Source: Cliona cf. orientalis
Taxonomy: Eukaryota; Porifera; Demospongiae; Clionaida; Clionaidae
Direction of reading: 5' to 3'
DNA length: 64,000 bases
Assembly (NCBI GenBank): GCA_963930775.1
Contig: OZ005694.1
Span: 4,829,054-4,893,053 of the forward strand
The notes beneath the pieces are model-generated. The model searched no databases, was not told where the DNA came from, and saw only the letters and a list, made by a program, of their open reading frames with translations. Both the position numbers and the translations under genes were made by a program. This document shows positions 30,101-45,100 of this stretch, piece by piece. Position 1 is the first letter of the stretch; each line of letters opens with the position of its first letter.

Positions 30101-33100
30101 TGCAGTTGTGCAAGATATATATTATATATAGGATGTAGCTATTATGATGTAGGATATAGTTATTAGTGTGGGGTCTCAGGGATGCTACTGGTTTGTCTGA
30201 ACAAAAAGAATATCCTGCGATAAATATACTCGTACGTGCACTATTGCCATGCAGCATGGTGTGTGAAATGTCATAATTGATATGTATTTTGAAATTAGTT
30301 TAGATTGTTGTTTATCTATACATACACACAGTCTTTCATTTAGCCCTATTGGTTCTGGCGTAAATGCTCTGTCTGAAGGTATCAGGAACTGCAAAAAGCT
30401 CAAGACACTCAGGTAAGTCACATTGATGTATGTCACTTGATTTGATTGTCAGAGTATTTGCAGATAGTAAGTTATGTTCATCTACTGAACTGACCACCCG
30501 TATTATATCCACATATCAACGTTAATTTTATGGTTCCATACATGACGTGTACTGCGGGCTGAGTACACAGCCCTAGGCATTTGATTGGAAATCTCACTTG
30601 AATACGAATATTATTGAGTGCATTTACTCAGTGTACTTAGGCCAGGTTCTGAACTCTTAGCGCGCGCCCGACTAACGGCCTCTTATTGCTAATATTTGTG
30701 GTCAATTAGCGCTTGTACTGTGACGTCGTATCATATCGAGCATGCACAAGCCACAGCGTTGGGGCCGCATAGCTGCAGATTAGAGCTCAATATCTCGAGC
30801 AAAAGCCGGCCAGGGTTATTCCACTCAACATTTCACAGGTCTGATAGCAAGAAGGTGATCGTTGGGGTGGATTTCGAGGATCTGTCGGAGGGATTACGAA
30901 TAAGTTTGTTCGTTTTGAACTTACATGCAGAAGATTAGGCCATCAGCACTCCAAAAATAGTGTCTACGTGGAATAATACTTGACCAGAATGCTATTTTCA
31001 CAATCCCTCTGTTGAAAGTTTAGATCACGGTCTTAGGCTTCTTACTTCATAGTTAAGGTCAGCTAAAAGTTGCTGCTTTAAGGTTAGAACTCGCAATTTA
31101 GCAATCTAGAGGGCGTGGCTAAACACTGTGCATAGCGCTTAATTAGTTAATTGTTTGTGGTTGATTAATTATTAACATCAAAGTACTTGAGTTAGTCTTT
31201 CATTCAAACACCATGATGAGGCCTCTATCCTTTTATTTAGAGGCAGCACCAGCCTTTGAAGTATATGCCTATTTCAGCAGTTGCTTCCAGTTGGTACCTG
31301 ACCTTAAGTACACTGAGTATTTACCTATATATGCTTGTTGAGTAATCCCTGACATGCATGGATGTGAAAGTACACAATATTCTTAACTGTTGATCAACCC
31401 AGTTGAGTACTGTGCAGTGTATGCATGCTTATAAGCACAATTAGGAGCAATTGTCTCATGCAGGGACATGCAAAGTTGGTACCAACTTGCCTTCTAAGCG
31501 CCTGGTACACACTGCACATGCATGCTCTGGAATCTCCATAGTGACCAATTACGTTACCATAATCATTTGTGGGAGTTTGCATGATATACAATTGTATGGA
31601 TAATATACAGAGAGTATCAGGGGCAGATCCGTGATTTCCTGGGGGAGGCTCACTGTTTGGGTACGCATGGACATGAATATTGGACCATGCCCATTTTCAG
31701 AAAACTATGCCCACAAACAGGCAGCGAGTAGGAGTGCATGGTGACAAACTCATGCAAACTGTTAGAGAATTCAACTTTTTTAGATTATTTTAGTCTGATT
31801 TTGTATATACTCAAAATATCAGGTATGTAATAATTGATTTGAAGCCTCCATGGGTTTAAATCCAACAAGTCACTGCCATTCTAAATCAGTGAAGGGCTGG
31901 AGGAGGTGAGGCACCCTGAGAACTACCCTAGATCCTCCCTTGAGTATACGATGGTATCCCATTGCCTTCTAGGGTCCCCCGGCACATGCGCATGCGGTGT
32001 GTACCACGTACGAGGATAGTACCAACAGTGCCAACCTATCAAGGCTGCGTTTAGGATTTTGACCAAGTGCTTCTTCTCTTGTGCATAAGTACTCTTCCAT
32101 TTAAAGCACTAATGGCTTCATTGACTGCACTGAAGTTGTTGATGACACCATTAAAATTAAAATTAAGTCAGCAGAAAATGAAAGCTTTATTTAAAGTTCC
32201 CAAGCAACAGCAGGATACAGATGCAGTGCAAGAGGTATATATGCTTTAGAGAGATCTAGTTTCTTTCCAGCAGTCCAAAGGCCATGCTTGGTAATGGTCA
32301 TTTCATTTGTAATAATATTATTTTGATCTTCAAGTCTCAAATAAAAAGCTAGATACCACATTCATTCTTATGTAGAACATTGAATGCTTTGAATTCCCTC
32401 ACTGAAAATATAGGATAATTTTATCAAGGGGGGGGGGGGTTATCAAGCTATAAACTGGTATAGAATGTGTACGAAACTGGAATGTTGAATATTTGTTTCT
32501 AATAATTAGTTGAAATTAAAGGGCGAGCCTGAGTGACAGTGAGCGTATTTATGTTGCCAACTAACTATAGGGCTGCAGGAGGCACATTCGTAGGCTGGCC
32601 TCTGCCGACTATATGGCTAGTCTCGCATTGACGCGCACTCATTTCCAGTAGTCTAGACTCTCTCTCTTGTGCTGACTCAGCATTGAGTACATCACGCCTT
32701 CGCACAAAATTGCAACCTATATTGGTCATGGACGTGGCAAGAAGACACAGCACAATGTGTGTACACATGTAGCCGTGCAGGATTGTGAATGTTCCAATAC
32801 ATTAATTGTTTATCAAGCTGTCAGTGAAATATTTTTGACAGATTATTATCTCCATTATAGCCTTGTAAGTTGTGATTTTGGTGTTGAAGAAGCTGAGATG
32901 CTGAGTGAAATTCTATCACAGGCCTCATGGATTCAACTCATTGAGTAAGTTGTGTGTGTAATATTGTTCCCCATAAACATGTTGTGGTCTAGATCATGTT
33001 GGCTATAGCTACTAGACTAAGCATGAAGTTGAGCACTATTCTAGTACTTGCATTGGGCGATGTATTGCATGCCGGTAACCATGGATCATTGTCAAAGCAC

Positions 33101-36100
33101 TCACGCAATGGAGCACTGTTATCACAACTCTAGACTAGACCACCATTCTAGTGTAAATACACTGAGAAATATGTTGACTATTACACACACTATACATCCC
33201 TATATGCTTGCTTTTCTCGATTATTATGCATGCATGCACTTATTGATGTTGACTTGTTCGTGCTACCCCCTAGCTTCAGTGAGTGTTCTCAACTTGCATG
33301 TGGGAGAAAACACCCCCTATGGCTATGGATAATCAGCTTTGATTGCACCCCATGCATATAGATACTCAAAAAGCAAACGTAGGGGTGTATAGTGAATATG
33401 ATTATCCCTACAAATCTTGTTTGTTTACTTTTTGACCCTGCCATCCCTACTTCATCCTTCAATTTTATTCAATTGTTTTTATACACTTTTCTGTTCTTTT
33501 TCTTAATTGCTCTCAGTGTAATTTATCAATGCCATGGTTTGCTCATTCAACTCCATCAATAGAAGATTACGTTCGCGTGTGTGTGTGTGCAAAATTCGTA
33601 GCCATGCCCCTCACGTTCCTGTGCCTGACAAAGTAGCTGTCATGAGACTCTTCGGTTTAGGGAGAAACTTCTAAGCTTTGTTGGTAGTCTTAACTACAAT
33701 TTTCCCGACTATCTTTGTCACTGAGGTACTGAGCTGGCTGAGTGCTGAGAGGCCACGCCCGAGAGGGCCGCTCCTTTGAGTAGCCATGATTGATTCAACA
33801 CAGAACTAGTGCTGTGCGCGCTAGCCTAGCCACCAGCGCTATAGCTAGCTAGCGCTATCGCTCGTACTGGCCTAGGAGGCTAGCGTCTGGCCGGCCTGTA
33901 GTACACAACGCTAACTACAGTGCTTAGCTAGCTAGCTGGCGCGTGCATGTGCATCTGCTATGCTGTGGCACGCGCCGCTGACTACAGTCACATGCCTTCA
34001 CCATGGCAACACATTTTGAGCATGCGCATAATATCACAAAATGGCGTATTGGACACACCCAATTGTTAATGCGCTGTACCACACCCACGATTACGTAAAT
34101 GTCAAGATAATGCAAAATAGCCACTGCACTGTGTGCTACAAAATGGAGTGGATTTATACTCAAACTAAGATGAGGGGTCAAAGCAGTCTTGAGTTAGCCC
34201 TGGAAATGAGAAAGAAAGAAAGAAAGAAAGAATGATAAATAGCTATATTTTTGAACATATGGTTCTGGCATATACTATTGTTTTGATGAACGATCTTGGT
34301 CTTACTAGATAGGTAATTTACTATAGATTCTGATTTTGACACTTAGAAATTTCATAAACCTACCTGTTTTGAGATATTTGGGTATTTGTAATGTATCATA
34401 GAGTCGGTAGACTCTATAAGCAGGGATGGCCCGGATACTCCATATATGTAATACATTACAAAAATCCAAATATCTCAAAACAGGTAACTTTGTGAAATTT
34501 CTAAGTGTCAAAATCATAATCTACAGTGAAGTATCTATCTAACAAGACCAAGATCATCCATCAATTCAATTGTATATGCCAGAAGCAAATAGCCATTTGT
34601 CAAGGTTTCTTTCTTCTTTCTTTCTCATTTCCACGTCTAACTCAAGACTGTCTGGACCTCTCACCTTAGTTCTCACTAGTAGTATAAATCCACTCTATTT
34701 CATAGCGTGCAGTGCAGTGGCACGCTAGTTTGGCATTAAAATAACTTACTTAATTCTCATCCACCTTTTTCCAAAAAAATAGGGGCGGGAGGAGGCATTT
34801 TATTTTTATTTTTTACTCATCAGGACACTAGAAAGAGCAGTATCTGGAGCATATTTTCGAGATATTTGGTAAAGGGTCGCTACTGCGCACGCGCGATAGC
34901 AACAAAATTTATAGAGGCAGCCTGTAAAAATTGGGACGGGCGGGGATGAGAATCAAGTAAGTTATTTTATATGGCCTTATCTCGACGGTTACGTAATAGT
35001 GGGAGTGTACGGCGCATTTGGGTGTGCCTGATACGCCATTTTGTGATATAACGCGCATGCTCGGAATGTGTTGCCATGGTGAAGTCATGTGACAGCGCCT
35101 GGCCGCGCCCTAGGCGCAAGGCGATCGCGAGTTAGCTACTAGCGCTATAGCGCGTGCAGTGGTGAGCTGGATTGATCATGGATATGAAAGTGCAAGGCTC
35201 GAGGAGCGGTAAGGCGCTAGGCATAGGCGAGCTACTCGCTAGCGCGTACTGCGCTAGTGCTCCGCTGGATCGATCATAGCATAGATATCATAGCTACGAA
35301 GCCTGGCTCAGACACCGTCCGTCACGTGTGCCACGGGTTCGAGGAGCGGTGATTAAACGTATAGATCATAAAATTATGTCGGGTACTGAGCTAGCTGCTG
35401 CCAGCAATAAAACTTATAATTCGGTTTCCTCCCTTAGAGGAGTCTCATGGGCCGCCTAAATAATACTATTACTATCATAGATAATTATCTATGCTATTAT
35501 ATTATAGGCATATGAATGCAAGTTAATGAGGGGCGTGGCTACAAATTTAGACACCTCCCATCTTGTGATAAGATGGAATTGATAAATTATACTAAGTACA
35601 GAACGGAAACAAGTATAAAAACAATTGATAAAATTGATAAATGAAGTAGGGATGGCAGGATAAAAAGTACACAAACAAGATAATCGTATCTACTATACAT
35701 CCCTATGCTTGCTTTTTGAGGGGTACAAAAATAACCAGTAATAACGCGATTGAATCAAAACTGATAAACTCGAACCATTATGACAACTAAGGAACAACCT
35801 GAATATCTCCCACATACCACACTCAACAAACACGTCGCGTGACAATGACATTAATAGGTGCATAATAGTCGAGAAAAGCAAGCGTAGGGATGTATAGTAG
35901 ATACGATTATCTCTTGTTTGTGTACTTTTTTATCCTGGCATCCCTACTTCATTTATCAATTTATTTGTTATATATATGGAGTGTCCGGGCCATCCCTACT
36001 TATAGAGTCTACCGACTCTATGATTATTATTATAGTTGCTCCTTTGCCTTTCTGCATTCTTCGTCTTTTGTAAAATTAGACCTGAGGAATCTGCTGAACT

Positions 36101-39100
36101 GCCACTACAGTAGTAGTTATTATCAGACTGATTACATATCTTCTAGATCAATCAATTTAATTATGCAATGAATATGAACTTGAGAGATCTTTCAACCTTC
36201 AAAGGCTGCATGGCATATTAACTACTTTATCATATTATGTTCCAGTGGATATTTATAAAAAATCTCCATAAATCTGTACAATAATTGACAGCTATGTATA
36301 TCAAGAGCTGTTTACACCCTTTCTTAATGAAGCACTATTGTGTAAAGCCTAGGATTATGATGTAGGGTATAGTATAGGATCCCAGGGATGCTACTGGTTT
36401 GTCTGGAGAAGATGAATACGTTCTTGCATGCACTATTGCCATGTGGCATGGTACATGAAATGTCGTAACTAATTAATGTGTATTTTCAGATTACTGTTTA
36501 TCTTCCATTCACAGTCTTTCAGGAAACCCTATTGGTTCTGGTGTAAAGGCTCTATCTGAAGGTATCTGGAACTGCAAAGAGCTCAAAACACTCCGGTAAG
36601 TCATACTGATGTGTGTCACTTGATTTTACTGGCCGAGTATTTGCGGAACTCAATTACAGCCTATCTACTGAACTAACCATCCCATGGCATGTACTGTCAT
36701 AATAATTAACCCTCGGCGCATGCGCGCAGGTTACGGTAGTTGTTTTGTGTGTCTGTTTGTCTGATATCATGCTAGCTGCTACATTCCTCGTTTGTGAGTC
36801 CAATTTGCGGTGTTGTAAGGTTCCTTATGGCGTTCCAAATGCATGATTTGGGTGGATTTCTCCGAAAACGCTTTGTTCGCCAGTTTTGACGTCATTTGCC
36901 GATTCCAAGAATCTTGACTTTGCCCGAGCTAGCGATAGCATGACTTAACGTATAAATATGGTAGGTTACGCGCTATATACGGTATGTATGCCTATTAACC
37001 CTCAGCGCATGCGTAGTTGCATCAATCCCTCCACTGCCAAGCTTTTGACAATCGCAGGAGGACAGTGGCTTCTTTTCAACTCTAAAGCTTAGCAGCTAAG
37101 CCTTAGAGTTGAAAAGAAGCCGCTGTCATCCCATGCTAAGCTGCCTGTATTCTTATGGTACCCTAGCTTTGACTCTCTGGCTTGTATGCATGCATGGCAT
37201 TACAGTGCTTGAACCCAAGTGAGTTGCGATAATATTGGACATGCAATATTGCTCAGTGTGTTTCAGTCTTGTGCCAAGGCTTTGCATCATAGTCCTAGCT
37301 AGCTAAGTTCCCAAGAATTGGAGGTTAGGCTACAGTTAGGGAAGTTGAGTTGATATCGACACCACAGTGTGGAGTTCGATACAACACACTAGCTAAGGGT
37401 TGTTGCTGCTATGAGCCGTTGCACCTTGAATAACACTGCTGTGCAAATATAACATTAGCCTCATCCCTGTCTCGCCCCGGCCCCAGCCCTTTAGCTCAGC
37501 CTACCTCCTTTTCTGCATGCAACTATTGAAACATTTAGCTAATGCCATGCAGCGCGCCGAGGGTTTTGTGCTCGAGAGAGCTCTAGTTATTGTGGAGGCA
37601 AAACATGAATGTCCACATTATCGAAATTATAGTTCCGTACATGTGGACTGAGGGCTGAGTACACAGCCCTAGGAAAGATAGGAAGTTGATTGGGAGTCTC
37701 CCTTGAGTATTATAGAGTATATTTTATTTCAGCTGTAATAATCATGTGCTTGTGGGGCAATCCCTGACATGCATACTTGTGTACACATTGTTCATAAAAT
37801 TAATGTCAATCATCCCAAGGGCAGGGGTTCCCTATGCACTAGCTAAGTTAGTCATATGCTACTCTATCTTTTAGTCCCTCGATATGTACAGAGTAACCAT
37901 TTTTATCATTGTTTCCTTTTTGAAATCAAAATTCAATTTGATGGGAAATATTTATGGGAAATGGCTGCAGGATTTTGTAAGCTTCAGGAACCCCTGGTTG
38001 AGTATTGTGTAGTGTATGCATTTATTAGAAAAATAATGATTATGAGCAGATATTAGTAGGCATACTGTATTGTAGGTGTTCCCTCAGAAGTTTTTTTAGC
38101 TTCTGACATCACCTATTTCTTGTACAAAAAGGACTTCATGATAGTTGTAGAATCTTGCTTATGGAGCCAAACATGGTAGAGAGTAGCTAAGCTAATATAT
38201 CAAAGCATGCCCCTCTCTGCCACCCCTACCACCCCACAATGCTCTCCGGCAAACTTGGCTATTAATAGACTAGGTATCATGCTTCACTAGCTGAGCATGA
38301 TGTCACTGGAGGCTTGTCCCCTGGCTGGGTGATGATCGATCACGATATGCCAGTACACTAATAAGGCTGTCAGGCAATCATAATATTATCTTCATTTTCA
38401 TGTTAGCTTCTTAGACAGGTGTGCTCAAATCAAGTAATTAGACTGAAATGCATGGATTCCTGCTGGTATAATGCCATGAGCATAATCTTTCATGATGTAT
38501 TTCCTGCAAAGGCTTCTCCCATACGGATGATTTACGCACATGCGCAAGGGGGGAAGTGATTGGTCATGTTGTTGTCATTGACGTTAGCACAAAAATCGCC
38601 ACAATATGTCAAGATTAGGCATCATAAGCACAAGTCAATCAAATTTTGGGCGAAAAACTGGCTTCAGTGTGCTTCAAATTGAGTGTCATGGTCAACTTGA
38701 TATTGACTTTGATGTTCTGGATATGTCATGATCAGCCACAAAAAATGTTTTTAGCATGAAATTTCAATCTATGAACTTTCAGTGGCCATTGATTTGGCAA
38801 AAAGACACAGCGTAATGTGCATACACATGAGCCATATGGCATGCATGATTGTTGTTGGTTGTTGTATGTATTAGTTGATGGTATTGGTCATTTCATTTGG
38901 TTGTATCTCACCCCCTTATTTTTCTGTGTGAATTGGTCAGGGCTAAATCTATTGCAATCGAGACAGGGCTGATACAATTATGAATGTTCTTAGTTGTTTA
39001 TCAAGTTGTCAGTGAAATACTTTGACAGTGTGTTTCTTCAATACAGCCTTCGAGACTGTGGTTTTGGTGTCAAGGAAGCTGAGATGCTGAGTAAAATTCT

Positions 39101-42100
39101 TTCACAGGCCTCATGGATTCAATCCATTGAGTAAGTTGTGCAATATTGCTCCCCATAAACACATTTCTGTGCTAATTAATTATTGTCGTTTATATTGTGG
39201 CCTAGATCATGCTGGCTATAATTACTAGACCAAGCATGAAATTGAGCACTATTCTAGTGCAAAATCATTTGGCAATGCATTGGGCAATGTATTGCATGCA
39301 AGTAACTATGGATCATTAGCCCTTGGTGCATGCAATGTAGGGTTACAGTAGTCGTTCTGTGTATCTGTCCGTCCATCTGTCTGTCTGTCTGTCAGTCTGT
39401 CTGTTAATTAACTCTCTAACTGCTACATACTTCCTTTGCTAGTCTCAAGTATGGTGTTATATGATTCTTTATGCCATGGCGTTTGAAACACATGTATTGT
39501 GTGGATTTCGGTGAAAACGCTTTCTTCTCCAGTTCTGGTGACATTTACTCTGGACCGCTACCTTCCATCATAGATCCATCCTTCCGCGCACCCTGGCAGC
39601 TTTTCGATGGACAGAATGAACAATAGTAGACTTCTTTCAAGATACAAACTAAGTAGTTCCAGCTACAACTCCTGTAAAGCTACTGTCTGCCTGCCAATAG
39701 TCAGCGAAGTAACTGCTTAGCTTCTTGACTTTCCTGCAAGCCACACCCAATGCACTAGTTATCTATATTTACAAGCAAGTCATGCTCCCATATACATTAT
39801 ACTGCACTCTATAAAACCTCTGGCCAGCTGATTTTCATTTTAAAGGCTGCCCAGCAGCTGGTAAGGACGTTTAATACTAATATGAATGTGCTTGTAGCCT
39901 TGTACCCAGGCCCTTTGAGGGTACGAGTGGCTAACACCTTTGGTTCTCTACCACCTGGTTTACATGCAACACTTTCAGTGATTTCAAGTAAGAGTAATCA
40001 TGTCTCCAGTCCACAAGCAGTGTCCAAAATAATATTATTCCATGGTAGAAATCTGTGTGTGTATGTGTGTGTGTGCATGACTTCCAGGTTTATTCCACTA
40101 TAGGAAAGCAAGAGAATAGCAATAGCAGTGCAGCAACAGAGAACATCAGAATCAGTAGATGATATTGCGTTGAGGCTAGTGAAAGATAACACCAGAAAAG
40201 CACAAAAGCGAGCCTACACAGAATACAGCTTAGTCTAGTCACCAGACTAGAGATGAGATAAGGAGTTGATGCCTTACTCCACGCCCAAATTCGCACGACA
40301 CCCCTCAAATTCATCAAGAAGCATGTGGGCACTCAGGAAATCAATATAGTTATTGTTGCCATGCAGCCTGTCAACTAATGGCCATGCAACGCGCTGAGGG
40401 TTTAGAGCTCTAGTTTGTCAAAGCACTCACGCAATGGAGCACTGTTGTCACAACTCTAGAGTAGACCACCATTCTAGTGTAAATACACTGAGAAATATGT
40501 TGTCTATTACAGTAAGTTACTTGATGTATACAACTTTTGCAAGCATAGCCTGCGAAAGCAGAGAATTGGTGGAGTAACAATAATGCACATTGCATGCGAG
40601 TGTACAATGTGCACGAATATACCATTTTTATCAGTAGTGCCATGTTAGCAGTTAGCAAAGAGAAATCTGGCTGTATTTTATGTTAATAAAATGCAAGCTA
40701 AAAAGTTATAACTTTTGCGTAATTTTCTGGTAAGGTCATCATACTCTACATAAAGATACAATATGAAAATTCTTAGAACACGAATTTTCTTGCACTAATT
40801 AGATCTTGCGTTTTATTAACATAAACACGGTATTTAGTTATGAGTCTATTGTTCCATACAAATATCTCCTTTGTAGAACCCAATACAGAGCTTTTTGTTT
40901 GGTGACTTATTCTCACTCGTTTAAACTTATTTCAAAGCTAGCTACATTCAAACTGTGCAATATCTATTTCAGTGTGCAATATGCGATTTAATTAATGCAC
41001 ACTTTTCAACGCATCTGATTGATTGAAAGTCACGTGACCAGAATAAACTGCATGGCTTAAGGCCCTACATGTAAATACGATTAAAACACATTCCATAGTT
41101 GTTTGGTCTAAGCCAGCTTATAGCTACATGAAAACGGGGCGTATGGCTGGATGTTTTGTTGTTCCACTGGCTTATTAGAACATAATAATAAATTATAATA
41201 TTATCATTATAGTTGCTCCTTGCCTTTTGCATTCTTTATCTTTTAATAATTCCAAACATTAGACCTGAGGAACCTGCTGAACTGCCACTATAGCAGTATA
41301 GTCATTAATTATTGTTAGACTGGCTATCTTCTAGATCAATAAATGAATTATGAGAGATCTTTCAACCTTCAAAGGCTGCATGGCATATTAACTACTCTAT
41401 CGTATGTTCCGGTGGACATTTACTGTACAATAATTGACAGCTTTGTATAAAGGATCCTCAAGAGCTGTTTACACCCTTCCTTAATGAAACACTATCGTGC
41501 AAAAGCCGTCAGCGCATTGCAGTGCAAATTCTCAAACTAGGCCAGTGCAGCATCACTACCACCATTAGCAGGCCTAGAATATATACTAAGTTGTTATGAT
41601 GTAGGGTACAGGCTCATAGGGCAAAGTGATTATTAGTATGGGATCCCATGCAGGGATGCTACTGGTTTATCTGGAGAAGATGAACAAAAGATTAATACAT
41701 TTATGCATGCACTATTGTCATGTGGCATGGTATATGAAATATCGTGTAATTATCATTGTTTATCTTCCGTTCACACAGTCTTTCATATAACCCTATTGGT
41801 TCTGGCATAAAGGCTCTGTCTGAAGGTATCAGGAACTGCAAAGAACTGAAAGCACTCGGGTAAGTCACTTGATTTGACTGGCAGAGTATTTACAGAAAGC
41901 AATTAAAGCCTTATAATAATATTATTATATAGTTTTCTTTCTGGGCGTCACTGGACTTGGGACGATATAGTAGACAGCCAACTAACGGCGGATGGCTATG
42001 GCCTGGCAGCCACTAAAGTGAGCTGCTTCAAATAAAAACGGCAGGGCAGAATTAGACTGAACTGTACACTCACATATGGCGGCCTGGAGAATGCGAATGG

Positions 42101-45100
42101 GTGACATTCTGGAGTCGACGTTGCCCATAGGTGCTTTCCAGAGGGAGGCGATTCTATTCTAAGCGTCTTCTCTTGGGACCCCTTGCGAGCGAAGCTGCAA
42201 GACAAGTAACGAATTCTTTAGCTACGTGATTGACAAAATCACATGATTAGGCAGGATGTGCACGTGCGCTAGCTTGCTCTCTGCGCATGCGCACAAACAT
42301 TTAGGTAAAGGTCGTCAGCCACCCATGCACTATAATAGCACATGCAGGGATAAAGGAGTGAGCGAGCGAAGCGAGCTCACTCCTTGTAATAATTATTGTG
42401 GTAGCAAATGACGAATGTCCACATTATCAATTCTGAAGGGACATAGTGTCACGATAGAACTATAAGTAGAGCTAGACTTTATTGGACTGTCACACGACAA
42501 TAAAACTTTAATATGACAACGTTTCGACCATAATAGCTAATGAAGACCTAGCTATTATGGTCGAAACGTTGTCATATTAAAGTTTTATTGTCGTGTGACA
42601 GTCCAATAAAGTCTAGCTCTACTTATCAAAATTATAATTCCGTATAATTACGTGTACTGAGGGCTGAGTAGCTACACAGCCCTATTGAGTATAATAATAT
42701 TATTATATTTCAGCTGTAATAATTGTGTGCTTGTGGGGCAATCCCCAACATGCATACATGTATACACATAGTTCATCAAGGTTATAATCACCCCAGGGTC
42801 AGGGGTTCCCTACACACTAGCTAAATTAGCCATTTGCTACTCTATCTTTTAGTCCCTGGACAGAGTAGCCGTTTTTGTCATCATTTCCTTTTTGATATTC
42901 AATTTGATGGGAAATATTTATGGGAAATGGCTGCAGGATTTTGTAAGCTTTAGGAACCCCTGATTGAGTATTGCGTAGTGTATGCGTACTTATTAGAAAA
43001 ATAATGATTATTAACTGATATTAGTAGGCATACTGTATCGTAGGTGTTCCCTCTGGATTTTTTTAGCTTCTGACATCACCTATTTCTTATACAAAAAGGA
43101 CTTCATGACAGTTATAGAATCTTGCTTGTGGAGCCAAACATGGTAGAGAGTAGCTAAGCTAATTTCAAAAGGTGTCCCTCTCTGCCTCCCCTACCACCCC
43201 ACAATATATGCTCTCCCATACTGGCAAACTTGGCTATATCAAAATTAATAGACTACTGTAATTCATGTTAATTTCATTCGCAAAACATTGTGTTAGAATT
43301 TTAGCGTAACAATGTTTTGATCTACTTCAAGCGCACCATACTATTTTATTCGCTGTATAAGTTAGTACCGGTAAACTATTTTCCCGTAAAAAATTTTCAT
43401 CACTTTGCCCAAAACAAAACAACAAAAATTTCGCGAATTAGCTACAATAAATATCCTGCTTAACTACCTGAGCATGGTATCACTGGAGTCTTGTCCCCTG
43501 GCTGGATGATGATCATGACATGTACACTAATAAAGCTGCCAAGACCAACATTTCTAGACTACTAACAGGCTATCATAATTATCTTCATTTTCATGTTAGC
43601 TTCTAAGGCCAGACTCAAATCAAATGATTGGACTGACATGAATGGATTTCTATTGGCATAATAATATGTATGCCATGAGCATAATCTTACATCATAATAT
43701 TATATTCATCCCCCATACCGATAATTTCATTACCCCATTTATATGCACGAAACTTGAGATATTGGCATCAAAGCAACTCATAAGCATAAGTCGATCACCT
43801 TTTTGCAAAAAACTGGCTTTTAATTAGTAAGGGTCACGGTCAACTTGGTATTAATTTTGATGTTCTGGATTACCGTAGATCAGAATATGTCATGATCAGC
43901 CGCAAAATATGTTTTTGGCATAAAAATTAATTTTAATCTACTGAACTTATAGTGATCATTGACTTGGTAAAAGACATAGCATAATGTGTGTACACATGTA
44001 GCCATGCATGATTTCATTACATTCCGTGAATTTTTTTTTATTTTTCCAATACAGCCTTGCAGAGTGTGGTTTTGGTGTCAAGGAAGCTGAGATGCTCGGT
44101 GATTTCCTTTCACACGCCTCATGGATTCAAACCATTGAGTAAGTTGTGTAATATTGCTCCCTGTAAACACAATTCTGTGTTAGGTATTAATTATAGTCGT
44201 ATATGTTATGGCCTAGATCATGCTGGCTATAGTTATTAGACCAAGCACTATTAATTTTAGTGCAAAATTACGGAAGCCGAGAGGGGCAATCCGATACCAT
44301 CGCCGATACCATCGCCGACACCGTCGCCGATGCCTTCGCCGACATCTTCGCCAACGTTGGCGCCAATAGTTATTATTACGATAGCGGCTAGGACTCGCTT
44401 TAGACTGAAGCATCCTAACATATAATTTACTATTAACTATAATACTGCTGCACCTATTGTGGTGTGTTTTTGCAAATAATAAATAAATAAATTATTATTG
44501 ATAAGACACATCACAACAGGTGCAGCAGGATATAGTGTTGCCGACATCGTCGCCGTCATCGTCGCCGATAACATCGTCGACGCTTTCCCTTCCTGATACC
44601 ATCGCCGACACCATATGCCGAACACCTTCGCCGATATCATCACCGACAGTATCGCTGACACCATCGCCGACATCTTCGCTGATACCATCGCCGACACCTT
44701 CCTTGGGCTTGTCATACTGGGATATTACATCAAGTAGCGGGATGCACAGCATTTATAACGTGGTTATTATCAGATCCAGCAAGCTTTAGATGTCAGCTTT
44801 AAAGTACTAAGTTGCCTGTGCTATTTGATGCAAAGCTCTACCCTGAGTTTAGGTTACAACAAGCTGTACAGTCACTGTCATTTGAAATGTTAGTCTGACC
44901 ATGCAAAAATCTCTTAAAGTTTGCGCCGGGTGTATCCGTGATGTCAAGCTTGACCCAGTTTTAAATGATCAGTTATTGGACGATGTGCACTTGCTAGCAA
45001 AACTTATTAATATTATACAACTTTAGCTTATTTACTAACTATTTTATACTAATTGTATTGCACCTATTGTGGTGTGTTTTACCAATTCAATAATAGTAAT

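Larger units (their letters stand above)
30132..33330 (+). repeat. Tandem LRR genomic unit U1
   Basis: Intron sequence aggatatagttattag...ggtctcagggatgctactggtt before the 81-nt exon and gtcagtgaaatatttttgaca before the 84-nt exon recurs at U2 (36360) and U3 (41598), which shows duplication of the two-exon block. Confidence 0.75.
36360..39311 (+). repeat. Tandem LRR genomic unit U2
   Basis: Intron blocks match U1 and U3: gggatgctactggtttgtctgg before exon A, the ggtgttccctc...acatcacctatttctt block at about 38072 (also 43043), and the catgcaagtaactatggatcatt block after exon B. Confidence 0.75.

Noticed and set aside
44437..44789. Facing 85-92 codon frames with repetitive Ser/Pro/Thr or Met/Ser/Ala protein
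   Set aside because: Open only because a 12-nt minisatellite has no stops in several frames.
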